DNA of 64,000 nt from an uncultured Clostridiaceae bacterium (GCA_902477765.1 CABSIM010000001.1:62001-126000), one strand, 5' to 3'. Counted from the stretch's first letter, positions 42,790-51,533 are shown. Notes: a model not told the origin generated them from the sequence alone. Translations and numbers: made by a program.

Positions 42790-45645
42790 GTGTTTACAGC
42801 GCAGAGCAATGTGCCGTTTTTAAAGACGCCGGAAGGAAGGCGGAGACAGATTTTTTGCGGCAAGGTGGTGAGAAAAATAGAAAAAGTATCGGAACTGAAC
42901 TGGGAAGGACGCGGAAAGCAGATCCTGAATTCAAAAATCAGTATTCCTGAGATGCCGGGCACTCTGGTAGAGAGAACAAATATTCTGGAGGACGTGGAGA
43001 AGGCAGATTCCAGAATTACGGTTTTTAATGCGGGTGCCGGATTTGGCAAGACCATTCTGATGGCGGAACTTGCCAGACGCCATTCCGGCCGCTGCCTCTG
43101 GTATCAGGTGGATCAGGCGGACAATGATCCTGTATATTTTCTGAGAGGGCTTCTGTACGGTATCCTGAAGTCTTTTCAGGGGCATTCAGATCATCTGACC
43201 CGGGAAGGAATACAGAGGCTTTCACGAAACATGGAAAATATGGAGCAGATGATACTGGAAATGTCAGAATTTCTGGCGGGGACTGTCGACGGCCATCTTT
43301 TTTTCATGCTGGACGATTTCCATGAAATCAATGATGAAAGTGTTGTGCGGATTATGCGGAGCCTTATCGACTGCATGCCGGAAAACGTCCGGTTCTGCTT
43401 TACAGTGAAAGGCTCATTCCCCGGATTCCTGGCCTCCTACATTGTAAAAGAAGCCGTTTTCCTTGTGGAAACGGAGAGATTCCGTTTCTCCGAGGAAGAG
43501 GCCAGAAATGTGATTACCAGGCAGATCGGACATATTCCGGAAGAAGATGTGGTGAAAAGCATCATGGAATACGCAGAAGGATGGCCGGCAGGGGTCATGT
43601 TTGCGTGCCTGTCTCTGAAAACGGACCACAGTCTCAAGGACGGTGCGCTGATGCTGAACGGCACAAAAATCTATGACTATATTTACTATGAAATCTTCCG
43701 GAAACTCCCTTACGATATACAGCAGTTTCTTCTGAATACTTCCATTCTGGATTCCGTCAGCATACCTTTGTGCGGTTATGTGACAGGACGCCAGGATTCC
43801 TCCGGTGTTCTGGATTATCTGGCTGCGGAAAACATGTTCGTCTATAAACTTAAGGGAGAAAAGAAATGGTACCGTTATCATTCGATTTTCCGGGATTTTC
43901 TTCAGAGCCGGCTGCCGGAAAACCAGAAGAATGATGTTCTCTCCAAGGCTGCTCAGTATTTCCTGAAAAAGGGAGAAGTTGATCAGGCCGTGACCTATGC
44001 TATGAGATGCGGGGCCTATGAAGTGGTGTCTGTGGCAGTGGAACGTGATGCGGAGCAGATGCTTCAGCAGGGACGCCGCGGAACCCTGAAGGTGTGGATC
44101 GACTATCTGGAACCGTATAAGGAATATCTTGACGCTCCATGCCTGTATATAATTTACCGTTTCATGAGAAGTGACGGAGAAAGTGAAAAGGCACTCAGAT
44201 ATCTGGAACAGGCCGTGTATCAGAGTCAGAAACAGGAAGAATTTGAACGGTTCGGGAAATATGGGCTGGAGATGGCAGAGTATATGCGGGAGACGCAGGG
44301 AATCCCTGCAGTGCTTCCCATGGTCCGCTGGCTGGATGAGCGGCTGGAAGCGGTTCATGTTTCCTCAGGTCCGGAAGTCCATATCAAAAGACTGGAATAT
44401 CATCTGCAGATGAATGACCGGGAATGGCTGAAGCAGGCGGCGGAAAAACTGGCAGGACAGAAAAAAAAGATCCGGACCGCAATGGAGAGGAACATGATTC
44501 TCTGGGCGCTGGAACTTTACGATAAGACGGAAGGCTGGGGAAACACCCTGGAAGAGGCCAGGATGTACCGGCGTGTATCACCGGTATTTGCGGAATATGG
44601 CTTTTTCTGTTATGCCTGCAGTCTGTATAAAAAGGGAAATGCAGATTTCATCCGTGTACTGCAGGAAGGGCTGACGATTCAGGGCGGGAGTGCTTTCACG
44701 CTGGGAATGGAACTTCTGCGACTGGTACATGATTACAAAAAATCCGTGCGGAAAGCGGAACGGACTGAACTGGGAGAGCATATACGATGCGTACTCCGGA
44801 AGCTGCAGCGGCAGGGAGGAGAAGAGCCTGAACTTCAGGATGAAGATGAAAGACTTCTGGCGGAAATTCTTCTGGGATCCGGCGATCATGCGGGGGAAGA
44901 GGAATCTGTCAGAAAAGAAGATGCCCTCCTTCAGGTTCACTGCCTCGGGCGGTTTCTGGTGGAAGCCGGAGGGGAAAATCTGCAGTGGCGCACAAAAAAA
45001 ACCAGAGAGCTGTTTGCGTGCCTGTTCGATGCGGACGGAAGGGGCATGGACAAAAATGCGCTGACTTTCCGGCTGTGGCCGGAAGCTGCAGGAAAAAACG
45101 GATCTGTTCTTTTTAATACCACAGTTTCATATCTGAGAAAGGCACTGGCCCAGGCCGGTGCTGCGGATGTCCTGATCGTAAAGGACAGATTGTATTCTCT
45201 GGATATGCAGCAGATCTGGTCAGACCTTGACCGTCTGGAAGAATTTTCAGAACTGGTGAAGAAAAACCGGTTTGATGAACTGGGAAATCCTCAGGAAATG
45301 GCCGGAATCTATGACGGCGAGTATATGGGCAGCGAAGACTTCCGGTGGCTGGTGGGCAGGAAGGAATATATTGAACAGATGTTTCTTCAGACTGCCCGGC
45401 AGCTGGCAGTACATGAAATGAAGAAAAAGCACTGGGATTCTGCCATCCTGATTTTTCAGAAAATGCTGGATGTGAGTGTATGCTCCACCAGCGTACTCCG
45501 GATGCTGCTTTCCTGCCGCATGGAACAGGGAGATGTGGGCGGTGCTTACAGACAATATGAAAAACTGCGTCAGGTATGGGAAGAGGAATGGGAGCAGGTG
45601 CTGCCCCGGGATCTGGCTGAGTTTCTTCAGGAAGGGGACAGGTAG
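42790..45645 (+). CDS. AfsR/MalT-like STAND regulator with a C-terminal SARP-type activator domain
   Basis: The 951-residue protein has a P-loop 'FNAGAGFGKTILM' (about 79-91) and a Walker B 'LFFMLDDFHE', followed by the winged-helix and 'EGWPAGV' features of MalT-type STAND ATPases and a long helical-repeat sensor region. Residues from about 715 hold an OmpR-like winged helix ('LQVHCLGRFLVEAGG', 'WRTKKTRELFACLF', 'LRKAL') and a bacterial transcriptional activator (BTAD) domain to the end. Such proteins switch on a pathway after ligand and ATP binding. The start is uncertain: GTG 42790 has no clear ribosome-binding site, and GTG 42868 is another option. It is followed after 6 bases by the AAA+ ATPase gene, so control of the injection system is inferred from position. 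Confidence 0.82.
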   Translation: MFTAQSNVPFLKTPEGRRRQIFCGKVVRKIEKVSELNWEGRGKQILNSKISIPEMPGTLVERTNILEDVEKADSRITVFNAGAGFGKTILMAELARRHSGRCLWYQVDQADNDPVYFLRGLLYGILKSFQGHSDHLTREGIQRLSRNMENMEQMILEMSEFLAGTVDGHLFFMLDDFHEINDESVVRIMRSLIDCMPENVRFCFTVKGSFPGFLASYIVKEAVFLVETERFRFSEEEARNVITRQIGHIPEEDVVKSIMEYAEGWPAGVMFACLSLKTDHSLKDGALMLNGTKIYDYIYYEIFRKLPYDIQQFLLNTSILDSVSIPLCGYVTGRQDSSGVLDYLAAENMFVYKLKGEKKWYRYHSIFRDFLQSRLPENQKNDVLSKAAQYFLKKGEVDQAVTYAMRCGAYEVVSVAVERDAEQMLQQGRRGTLKVWIDYLEPYKEYLDAPCLYIIYRFMRSDGESEKALRYLEQAVYQSQKQEEFERFGKYGLEMAEYMRETQGIPAVLPMVRWLDERLEAVHVSSGPEVHIKRLEYHLQMNDREWLKQAAEKLAGQKKKIRTAMERNMILWALELYDKTEGWGNTLEEARMYRRVSPVFAEYGFFCYACSLYKKGNADFIRVLQEGLTIQGGSAFTLGMELLRLVHDYKKSVRKAERTELGEHIRCVLRKLQRQGGEEPELQDEDERLLAEILLGSGDHAGEEESVRKEDALLQVHCLGRFLVEAGGENLQWRTKKTRELFACLFDADGRGMDKNALTFRLWPEAAGKNGSVLFNTTVSYLRKALAQAGAADVLIVKDRLYSLDMQQIWSDLDRLEEFSELVKKNRFDELGNPQEMAGIYDGEYMGSEDFRWLVGRKEYIEQMFLQTARQLAVHEMKKKHWDSAILIFQKMLDVSVCSTSVLRMLLSCRMEQGDVGGAYRQYEKLRQVWEEEWEQVLPRDLAEFLQEGDR

Positions 45646-45651
45646 AGGCCG

Positions 45652-47685
45652 GTGGAAAAAAACTATATGGATTATATTACGGAAATTGCCGGATATGCGC
45701 TGAAAAGGCTGGGAACAGAAAAAACAGAAGAGGAATTCCGGGGACCGGTCTCTGATTTGCCCTGCTGGAGACAATGGCGTCAGCAAGCAGAACGCATGAT
45801 GAAAGACGGGGAACCGGAGCCGGTGGAATATCTGATCCGGCTGTACGGCCTGAACGATTTTCAGAAATTCTGTCTGCTGATGCTTCTGTATCAGGAAACA
45901 GATCTTTATTTTACGGAACGCGGTCTTAAAGAGGCCGGATTCCGGTCCATGAGCCCGGGAGCGCTGATGTGCTTCTGGACGGGAACCCGATGCTTTGACC
46001 GGAAACAATATGCGGATTTCCTTCCGGGAGGAAGACTCTGGGGGTGGATTACGGATTCCGGGCAGGTACAGGGGCCCGGACCGTGGGAAGCTGTCTATCT
46101 GGATTCCAGAATCCGGAGCTTTGCGCTGGGAGAGAGATGGGAAGATCCCTGCATGGAGGAATATGGAAGGTGGATCTGGCAGGATGAGTACAGGCCTGAA
46201 GAAATGAAGGGGGAGTTTGGGAGCGCGGAGTACCGTCTTCTTTCGGGCTTTCTGGAAAGCGGAAAAGGATGCATGCTTCAGGGAGCCGAAGGAAGCGGAA
46301 AAAGAACTCTGCTGCGGCGTTTTGCCCGGGAAGCCGGAAGGCCGGTGTTCTGTATGGATGCAGACGCCGTGTGCAAGGAAAGGATAACGGATCAGAGAAC
46401 GGTTCTGGACCGGATCATCCGGGAATGCCGGATCCAGCAGGCCATGCTTGCTGTCAGCCGCAGTGAAACAGAGGACGGGGAGGAAAAGGAACTGCTGATC
46501 AGGGCTTTTCGGATGGCCGGAAAATATCTTGCCGGTTTTCTGGTAATACAGAGTCAGGAGATGCCATTGCCGGAGGAACTGTCGGAACTGATGCAGATAC
46601 GGATTGCCATGCCGGATCTTCAGAAAAGTGCGGAACTGTGGAGGAAAACTGCCGCGGAATTTCCATGTGCTTCCGATATAAGGCCGGAAGAACTGGCAGG
46701 GCTCATGACCATGACACCCGGCCGAATCCGGAGGACATTTCTTCAGGGTGACCTGATACGGAAACAGGAAGGACTTGCGGAGATACAGGAAAAACATCTG
46801 AGAGCTGCTGCCGGCATGTCCGGAACAAGGATGGCCGGGAAAGCTGTGCGTGTGGAAGCCGGATATGGGTTTGAAGATCTGATTCTCCCGGAAAGTCAGA
46901 AAGAGCAGCTGCGTCTGGTCTGCAGCCAGGTGAAAAACAGGTATCTTGTATATGAAAAATGGGGGTTTTCTTCCAGACGGACCTATGGCACTGGGATTTC
47001 TCTTGTGTTTTCGGGCCCGCCGGGAACCGGAAAAACCATGGCTGCTCAGGTAATGGCTTCCGAACTGGGACTGGAACTTTATAAAGTGGATCTGGCGGCT
47101 GTAGTGAGCAAATATGTGGGAGAAACCGAAAAGAATCTGAACCAGATTTTTGAGGAGGGAAAGAAGAACCGTGCGATCCTGCTGTTTGATGAGGCAGACG
47201 TGCTGTTTTCCAAAAGGACGGAGATCAAAGATGTTCATGATAAATACAGCAACATGGAGGCGGCTTTTCTTCTTCAAAAAATGGAAGAATACACAGGAAC
47301 AGCCATACTGGCAACCAATTATCTGCAGAATATTGATGAGGCGTTTAAACGCCGGTTTTCGTATATTGTGGAATTTCCGTTTCCTGACCGATCAAGCCGG
47401 AGACTTCTGTGGGAAAGTGCTGTGCCGTCCCGTCTGCCTCTTGGAAAAGATGTCGATTTTGATTTCCTGGCGGAGTACCTGGAAATGAGCGGAAGTCAGA
47501 TTAAAAACAGCCTTCTGGGAGCTGCTTTCCTGACAGCGGATAAGGGGCAGAAACAGGTCGGTATGCATCAGATTCTGGAAGCGGCAGAACGGGAACTTTA
47601 TAAAAGCGGAAGGAAGATTCCGGCGCAGATTGTAAAAGAGTACAGCATATTTGAAAGTGAAACGGAGGCTGCCCATGAGTTTTGA
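45652..47685 (+). CDS. AAA+ ATPase of the contractile injection system (Afp15-like)
   Basis: The 677-residue protein starts with GTG after GGTAGAGG. A helical N-terminal part is followed by a degenerate P-loop GAEGSGKRTLL (about 210-220). A canonical C-terminal AAA+ module has Walker A SGPPGTGKT (455-463) and Walker B ILLFDEAD (509-516), then sensor ATN near 554 and KRRF arginines near 566-569. eCIS clusters such as Afp and PVC almost always contain one such ATPase, thought to act in particle assembly and not in contraction. Its presence, absent from phage tails and R-type tailocins, supports the eCIS classification. Confidence 0.88.
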   Translation: MEKNYMDYITEIAGYALKRLGTEKTEEEFRGPVSDLPCWRQWRQQAERMMKDGEPEPVEYLIRLYGLNDFQKFCLLMLLYQETDLYFTERGLKEAGFRSMSPGALMCFWTGTRCFDRKQYADFLPGGRLWGWITDSGQVQGPGPWEAVYLDSRIRSFALGERWEDPCMEEYGRWIWQDEYRPEEMKGEFGSAEYRLLSGFLESGKGCMLQGAEGSGKRTLLRRFAREAGRPVFCMDADAVCKERITDQRTVLDRIIRECRIQQAMLAVSRSETEDGEEKELLIRAFRMAGKYLAGFLVIQSQEMPLPEELSELMQIRIAMPDLQKSAELWRKTAAEFPCASDIRPEELAGLMTMTPGRIRRTFLQGDLIRKQEGLAEIQEKHLRAAAGMSGTRMAGKAVRVEAGYGFEDLILPESQKEQLRLVCSQVKNRYLVYEKWGFSSRRTYGTGISLVFSGPPGTGKTMAAQVMASELGLELYKVDLAAVVSKYVGETEKNLNQIFEEGKKNRAILLFDEADVLFSKRTEIKDVHDKYSNMEAAFLLQKMEEYTGTAILATNYLQNIDEAFKRRFSYIVEFPFPDRSSRRLLWESAVPSRLPLGKDVDFDFLAEYLEMSGSQIKNSLLGAAFLTADKGQKQVGMHQILEAAERELYKSGRKIPAQIVKEYSIFESETEAAHEF

Positions 47686-48517
47686 ACCGCTGGAAACAGA
47701 ATATGGAAAGAAAAGAAAGCGGTCAGACCACCGTCTCCGTCAGGTTTCTTCGAAGGAGAAGGGAGAGAAGGAAAGAAAGCATCCGATGGAAGGCTATGAG
47801 GCAGCGGAGGAAGAGCTGAAAGAAAAAAAAGAGCCGGAGGAGCAGGTGCTGTTCAAAGGAAAACGGAACCGTTTCAGTGCCGGATATAATCGGGACTGCA
47901 GACTGACCATGGTTTTTTCAAGAGATAAAAACGATGGGGAGATCAAGGAGGAAGAAAATTTTCAGAAAGAGAGATCAGGCACCTGGAATCAAAACAAAAA
48001 ATATTTCCGGGCCAGTACGGGAAGACCGGAAAAAGGTGCCATGACACTGGAAGACAGGGAGGAGCGGCAGAAAAAATTTCTGATGAAGCAGACGGCGGAT
48101 GCGGTAGAGGCACCGGAAGAAAATCTGCTGCAGAGGGAATTTGAGTTCCTCAGCACCAAAGAGGAGCGCATGCAGATCCGTGCCCTGGAAGATGATGCCA
48201 GAAAGAATTCTCTGGACAGGAACCGTGTGGAAGAGGACCGGCGTCAGGCGGCTGTTCTGGAGCGTGACCGGCTTCATAAAGAAGAGGAAAAGCGGGAGTT
48301 CATGAAGAAAGTATCGTCCCAGGTCACAAAAGAAAAGGCTCAGAAAAAACAGAAAAAACAGGATGATCTTTCCGGCAGGTTTCTTCATGAGATCCGGTTC
48401 CAGGAGGAAGCAGACGAAGAAAACGAAAACGGAACCGGAGAGGAGAACAAAGAAAAAAATCCTCCTGTACATGAGAAAACAGAAACAGCCGAAGAAATAT
48501 CTGAAGGAAAACTGTAA
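47675..48517 (+). CDS. Highly charged helical protein of unknown function
   Basis: The ATG at 47675 follows GGAGG and overlaps the ATPase gene by 11 bases. The 280-residue product is dominated by Lys, Glu, Arg and Gln, with long coiled-coil-like stretches in the second half ('DRNRVEEDRRQAAVLERDRLHKEEEKREFMKK'). One more ordered stretch lies near 65-85 ('FKGKRNRFSAGYNRDCRL'). There are no catalytic motifs, membrane segments or signal peptide. Overlap with the AAA+ gene suggests it is an ATPase partner or a scaffold during assembly. I do not recognise a named family. Confidence 0.7.
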   Translation: MSFEPLETEYGKKRKRSDHRLRQVSSKEKGEKERKHPMEGYEAAEEELKEKKEPEEQVLFKGKRNRFSAGYNRDCRLTMVFSRDKNDGEIKEEENFQKERSGTWNQNKKYFRASTGRPEKGAMTLEDREERQKKFLMKQTADAVEAPEENLLQREFEFLSTKEERMQIRALEDDARKNSLDRNRVEEDRRQAAVLERDRLHKEEEKREFMKKVSSQVTKEKAQKKQKKQDDLSGRFLHEIRFQEEADEENENGTGEENKEKNPPVHEKTETAEEISEGKL

Positions 48518-48588
48518 AAAACTTCAAAAAAAATTATGAAAATCCAGATGTTTTTTAATTTGTTAAGTGATTGTTAATGCGGATTTTG

Positions 48589-48594
48589 TAGAAT
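48589..48594 (+). promoter_or_regulatory. Possible -10 element ahead of the sheath gene
   Basis: The 166-base gap before the sheath gene is very AT-rich. TAGAAT at 48589-48594 is a good -10 sequence, but no -35 element with a normal spacer is clear, as might be expected for an activator-dependent promoter. GGAAAGGAGG lies further down at about 48637. A separate transcript for particle genes is inferred. Confidence 0.4.
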
Positions 48595-48683
48595 AAACAT
48601 GAAAAAAACGGAACATTTATTTTACTTTAGCATGGAAAGGAGGCATCCAGTTTCGAAAGCATTATAATGGAAACTGGGACAAT

Positions 48684-50417
48684 ATGGCTGAATATTTATC
48701 ACCAGGTGTCTATGTGGAAGAATTTGAATCCGGCAGTAAGCCCATGGAAGGAGTGGGAACCAGTACTGCAGGATTCATCGGACTCGCTGAAAAAGGTGCA
48801 GTGGAAGGCGTTCCGCAGCTTGTCACCAATTTTGCCGATTTCAAGAGAAAATACGGCAGCTATTTATCAGAGAGTGAATTTGGGGAGTACAGATTTCTGG
48901 CGTATGCAGTGGAGCATTTCTTCATCAACGGAGGATCCAGAGCATTTATCGCCCGCGTGGCTCCCAAGGATGCAAAATGTGCGGCCGGAGCAGTTCCGGC
49001 AGCTTCACCGGTTCTGTCTGTAAAGGCAAAGAATCCGGGTGTATGGGGCAATAACATCAGCATCGTGATTACACCGTCCAGCAAGGCGAAGACGCAGATC
49101 CTGGATATTCTGGAAACCTCTGCCGGAAAGAAATATCATGTCAAGAACTCCAATGGATTCAATGCCGGAGATATTGTAATGTATTCCGACCAGACAGGAA
49201 CGGTTTACAACAGAGTAGTAAAGAGCCAGGACAATATTCTGGAATTTGAGAATGATTTTGATGAAAGCGTGATCGATAAAAATCTGCTGCCTGTAAAGGT
49301 GATCACAACATGTGAGTTCAACCTGGAAGTCAAGTCTGAGGATCAGGTGGAACTGTACGAAAATGTATCCTTCAATATCAATGCATCCAACTATGTGGAT
49401 AAAAAGACCTCCAAGTCCGATCTGATCGAGGTACAGTGCCAGGCAGCTGGCGGGGATATTGTTCCGCCGTTCCTGCTTCTTTGCGATCAGGATGAGGAAA
49501 AAGCGGTTCTTTCCGTTACACTGACCGGAGGATCCAACGGAAGTGTTGCTTCCCTGAGTGCGGCTGACTTCATCGGTTCTGACAATGGTGCCGGAAGGAG
49601 AACGGGAATCCAGGCATTTCTGGATAATGATAATGTTTCCATCATGGCAGTTCCCGGTGTTACGGACCCCAATGTACAGCTGATGCTTGTGGCTCACTGC
49701 GAGAATCTGGGAAGCCGCTTTGCAGTTCTGGATATGCCGAAAGATGCCAAGAAAATTGACGATATCATGGCTCACAGAGATATTTTTGATTCCAATTATG
49801 CTGCGCTTTATCATCCGTGGCTGCAGGTCTTTGATCCTCTGGACAGAAAAAATATCGCCATTCCGCCGTCAGGTTCCATTCTGGGTATTTATGCAAGAAA
49901 TGACAATACCAGAGGTGTTCACAAGGCTCCGGCCAATGAACCGGTGCGTGCATGCGTAGGACTGGACTGCCAGTTCAACAAGGGAGAGCAGGATATTCTG
50001 AATCCCAAGGGCGTAAACCTGATCCGTTCCTTCCCGGGTATGGGAATCCGTGTATGGGGCGCCAGAACGGCTACCAGCAATCCCAGCTGGAAATATGTCA
50101 ATGTGCGCCGTCTGTTTATTTTTATCGAAGAATCCATCCGCGCCAATACGAGCTGGGCTGTATTTGAACCCAATGATGAGGTGCTCTGGGTTCGTGTGAG
50201 AAGAACCATCGAGGTATTCCTCATAGGAATGTGGAGAGCAGGTTCTCTGGCAGGAAGTTCACCGGAAGAAGCATTTTTCGTGAATATCGGCCATGATACC
50301 ATGAGTCAGGATGATATTGATAACGGACGTCTGGTCTGTGTGATCGGAGTGGCACCTGTGAAACCTGCTGAATTTGTAATCTTCAGGATTTCCCAGAAGA
50401 CCAGTGATGCAGAATAA
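48684..50417 (+). CDS. Contractile sheath protein
   Basis: The 577-residue protein starts with the sheath hallmark 'MAEYLSPGVYVEEFESGSKPMEGVGTSTAGFIGLAEKG'. It ends with the conserved C-terminal sheath domain ('GIRVWGARTATSNPSWKYVNVRRLFIFIEESI', 'WAVFEPNDEVLWVRVRRTIEVFL'), which interlocks subunits and drives contraction. The middle (about 130-300) is a variable insertion exposed on the particle surface in known structures. Only one sheath gene is seen, whereas Afp has three. It forms a pair with the tube gene 18 bases later. Confidence 0.95.
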   Translation: MAEYLSPGVYVEEFESGSKPMEGVGTSTAGFIGLAEKGAVEGVPQLVTNFADFKRKYGSYLSESEFGEYRFLAYAVEHFFINGGSRAFIARVAPKDAKCAAGAVPAASPVLSVKAKNPGVWGNNISIVITPSSKAKTQILDILETSAGKKYHVKNSNGFNAGDIVMYSDQTGTVYNRVVKSQDNILEFENDFDESVIDKNLLPVKVITTCEFNLEVKSEDQVELYENVSFNINASNYVDKKTSKSDLIEVQCQAAGGDIVPPFLLLCDQDEEKAVLSVTLTGGSNGSVASLSAADFIGSDNGAGRRTGIQAFLDNDNVSIMAVPGVTDPNVQLMLVAHCENLGSRFAVLDMPKDAKKIDDIMAHRDIFDSNYAALYHPWLQVFDPLDRKNIAIPPSGSILGIYARNDNTRGVHKAPANEPVRACVGLDCQFNKGEQDILNPKGVNLIRSFPGMGIRVWGARTATSNPSWKYVNVRRLFIFIEESIRANTSWAVFEPNDEVLWVRVRRTIEVFLIGMWRAGSLAGSSPEEAFFVNIGHDTMSQDDIDNGRLVCVIGVAPVKPAEFVIFRISQKTSDAE

Positions 50418-50435
50418 GCAGGAAGGAGATAAGAG

Positions 50436-50861
50436 ATGGCTACATATCCATATGGAAGATTCAGATATAAAGTGGAAATTGAAGGCCTGGAAGCCGGCGG
50501 TTTCTCAGAAGTAACCGGTTTTGATGCCTCCATCGATGTAATGGAATACCGGGAAGGTGACATGGTGCAGACGCCCATGAAGATTCCGGGACTTAAAAAA
50601 TACGGCAACATTACACTGAGAAAAGGACTGGCAGACTCCAGAGCTCTTTATGACTGGATGATCGCCGGAATAGACGGGGAAGTCACCAGAAAAACCATTA
50701 CCATTTCTCTGCTGGGACAGACAGGAGATGTGGTGGCAGCATGGCGCGTGATCAACGCATGGCCGGTAAAATATACAGGACCGGATTTCAATGCAACCTC
50801 TTCGGAAGTTGCAGTGGAAACACTGGAAATTGCGCATGAAGGCATGACGAGAGAGTCCTGA
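50436..50861 (+). CDS. Inner tube protein (gp19-like)
   Basis: The 141-residue protein belongs to the T4 gp19 tail-tube family: 'YPYGRFRYKVEIEGLEAGGFSEVTGFDASIDVMEYREG', 'MKIPGLKKYGNITLRKGL' and 'GPDFNATSSEVAVETLEIAHEGM'. Hexamers stack to form the tube that is driven into the target. AAGGAGATAAGAG precedes the ATG. It is the major tube subunit, as judged from its position beside the sheath gene. Confidence 0.95.
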   Translation: MATYPYGRFRYKVEIEGLEAGGFSEVTGFDASIDVMEYREGDMVQTPMKIPGLKKYGNITLRKGLADSRALYDWMIAGIDGEVTRKTITISLLGQTGDVVAAWRVINAWPVKYTGPDFNATSSEVAVETLEIAHEGMTRES

Positions 50862-50877
50862 TCATAATGAATTCATA

Positions 50878-50930
50878 GGAAGGGAATGCTGCATGCCGGA
50901 GTGCATCCGGATGCGGCAGTCCCCTTCTTT
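50878..50930 (+). terminator. Hairpin after the tube gene, possible attenuator
   Basis: GGAAGGGAATGCTGCATGCCGG and CCGGATGCGGCAGTCCCCTTCT pair over about 20 positions with a few mismatches, and TTT follows. It lies between the highly needed sheath/tube pair and the low-copy genes. Partial termination here would lower their expression; this is inference. Confidence 0.55.
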
Positions 50931-50953
50931 GGAATTGAGAAGAGGTAAAAAAT

Positions 50954-51325
50954 ATGGCATTTCAGACAGAATATACGTTTACGCTGCCAAGAGGATATCT
51001 GGACCGAGACGGTATGCTTCATAAGGAAGGAGTCATGAGACTTGCCAATGCGGCAGATGAGATTCTTCCGCTGAAAGATCCCAGAGTTCAGCAGAATCCC
51101 GGCTATCTGACCATCATTCTGCTGGCCCGGGTAGTGACGAAACTGGGATCTCTTCCGGCAGTGGATACCAGGGTTATTGAAAATCTGTTTACGGCAGATC
51201 TTGCATATCTTCAGGATCTGTACCAGAGGATCAATACCATGGAGACACCCTCCTATCACGGTGTGTGCCCGCACTGCCATGAAGAAATCGAGGTGCCCAT
51301 AAATTTTATGGAACCCGGTCCATAA
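50954..51325 (+). CDS. Tail assembly chaperone-like protein (G-like) with zinc-ribbon half site
   Basis: The 123-residue product resembles the small tail-assembly proteins found after the tube gene in eCIS and some phages: 'EYTFTLPRGYLDRDGMLHKEGVMRLANAADEILPLKDPRVQQNPGYLTIILLARVVTKLG' and 'VIENLFTADLAYLQDLYQRIN'. A CPHC motif near the C-terminus could bind zinc. The zero-frame stop TAA is at 51323-51325. Before it lies a slippery heptamer (51301-51307) that would shift ribosomes into a downstream -1 frame. In phages the protein in this position (gpG) and its frameshifted form (gpGT) load the tape measure. Confidence 0.8.
   Translation: MAFQTEYTFTLPRGYLDRDGMLHKEGVMRLANAADEILPLKDPRVQQNPGYLTIILLARVVTKLGSLPAVDTRVIENLFTADLAYLQDLYQRINTMETPSYHGVCPHCHEEIEVPINFMEPGP
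51301..51307 (+). promoter_or_regulatory. Candidate -1 ribosomal frameshift site A AAT TTT
   Basis: In the reading frame of the upstream gene the codons read ATA AAT TTT ATG, so AAATTTT fits X XXY YYZ with the zero frame as A AAT TTT. After a -1 slip the P-site reads AAA and the A-site TTT, so re-pairing is near-perfect. GAGGTG lies at 51290-51295 and could act as an upstream Shine-Dalgarno stimulator, although its distance (about 8 bases from AGG to the P-site codon) is shorter than in dnaX. No strong downstream pseudoknot was found by eye. Confidence 0.6.
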
Positions 51326-51504
51326 TCTCCTATCCGGCAGACAGGATTTATGAAGAGGCTGCGTTTATTGCCTACTATATGCACTGGAGCCACGATGAGA
51401 TCATGGCCATGAGCCATATGGACCGGCTGCGGTGGTGCAGGGAAGTTTCCAGGATCAACAGCCGGCTGAATGAGGAACCGGAGAATGTGTTTGAACTGAA
51501 ATAG
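51307..51504 (+). CDS. DUF6760-like reading frame without start codon, probable frameshift extension
   Basis: The -1 frame opens after a TGA at 51280-51282 and ends with TAG at 51502-51504. From 51325 it reads 'ISYPADRIYEEAAFIAYY' then 'MHWSHDEIMAMSHMDRLRWC' and 'SRINSRLN', a pattern I recall from small DUF6760 proteins of eCIS and phage-tail loci. There is no ATG, GTG, TTG or CTG before the conserved part; the first ATG (51379) would remove the N-terminal half. Translation by -1 frameshifting at 51301-51307 would give a 183-residue fusion (118 plus 65 codons). An ATA (51322) or ATC (51325) start overlapping the stop is the alternative. Confidence 0.7.
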   Translation, partial: YGTRSIISYPADRIYEEAAFIAYYMHWSHDEIMAMSHMDRLRWCREVSRINSRLNEEPENVFELK

Positions 51505-51533
51505 CGGCATGGCTGCAGAAAATGGAGGAAATC

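Noticed and set aside
48667..49023. Open frame of 118 codons starting 17 bases before the sheath gene
   Set aside because: It overlaps the sheath coding sequence in another frame; the sheath frame has the family motifs and continues for 577 codons.
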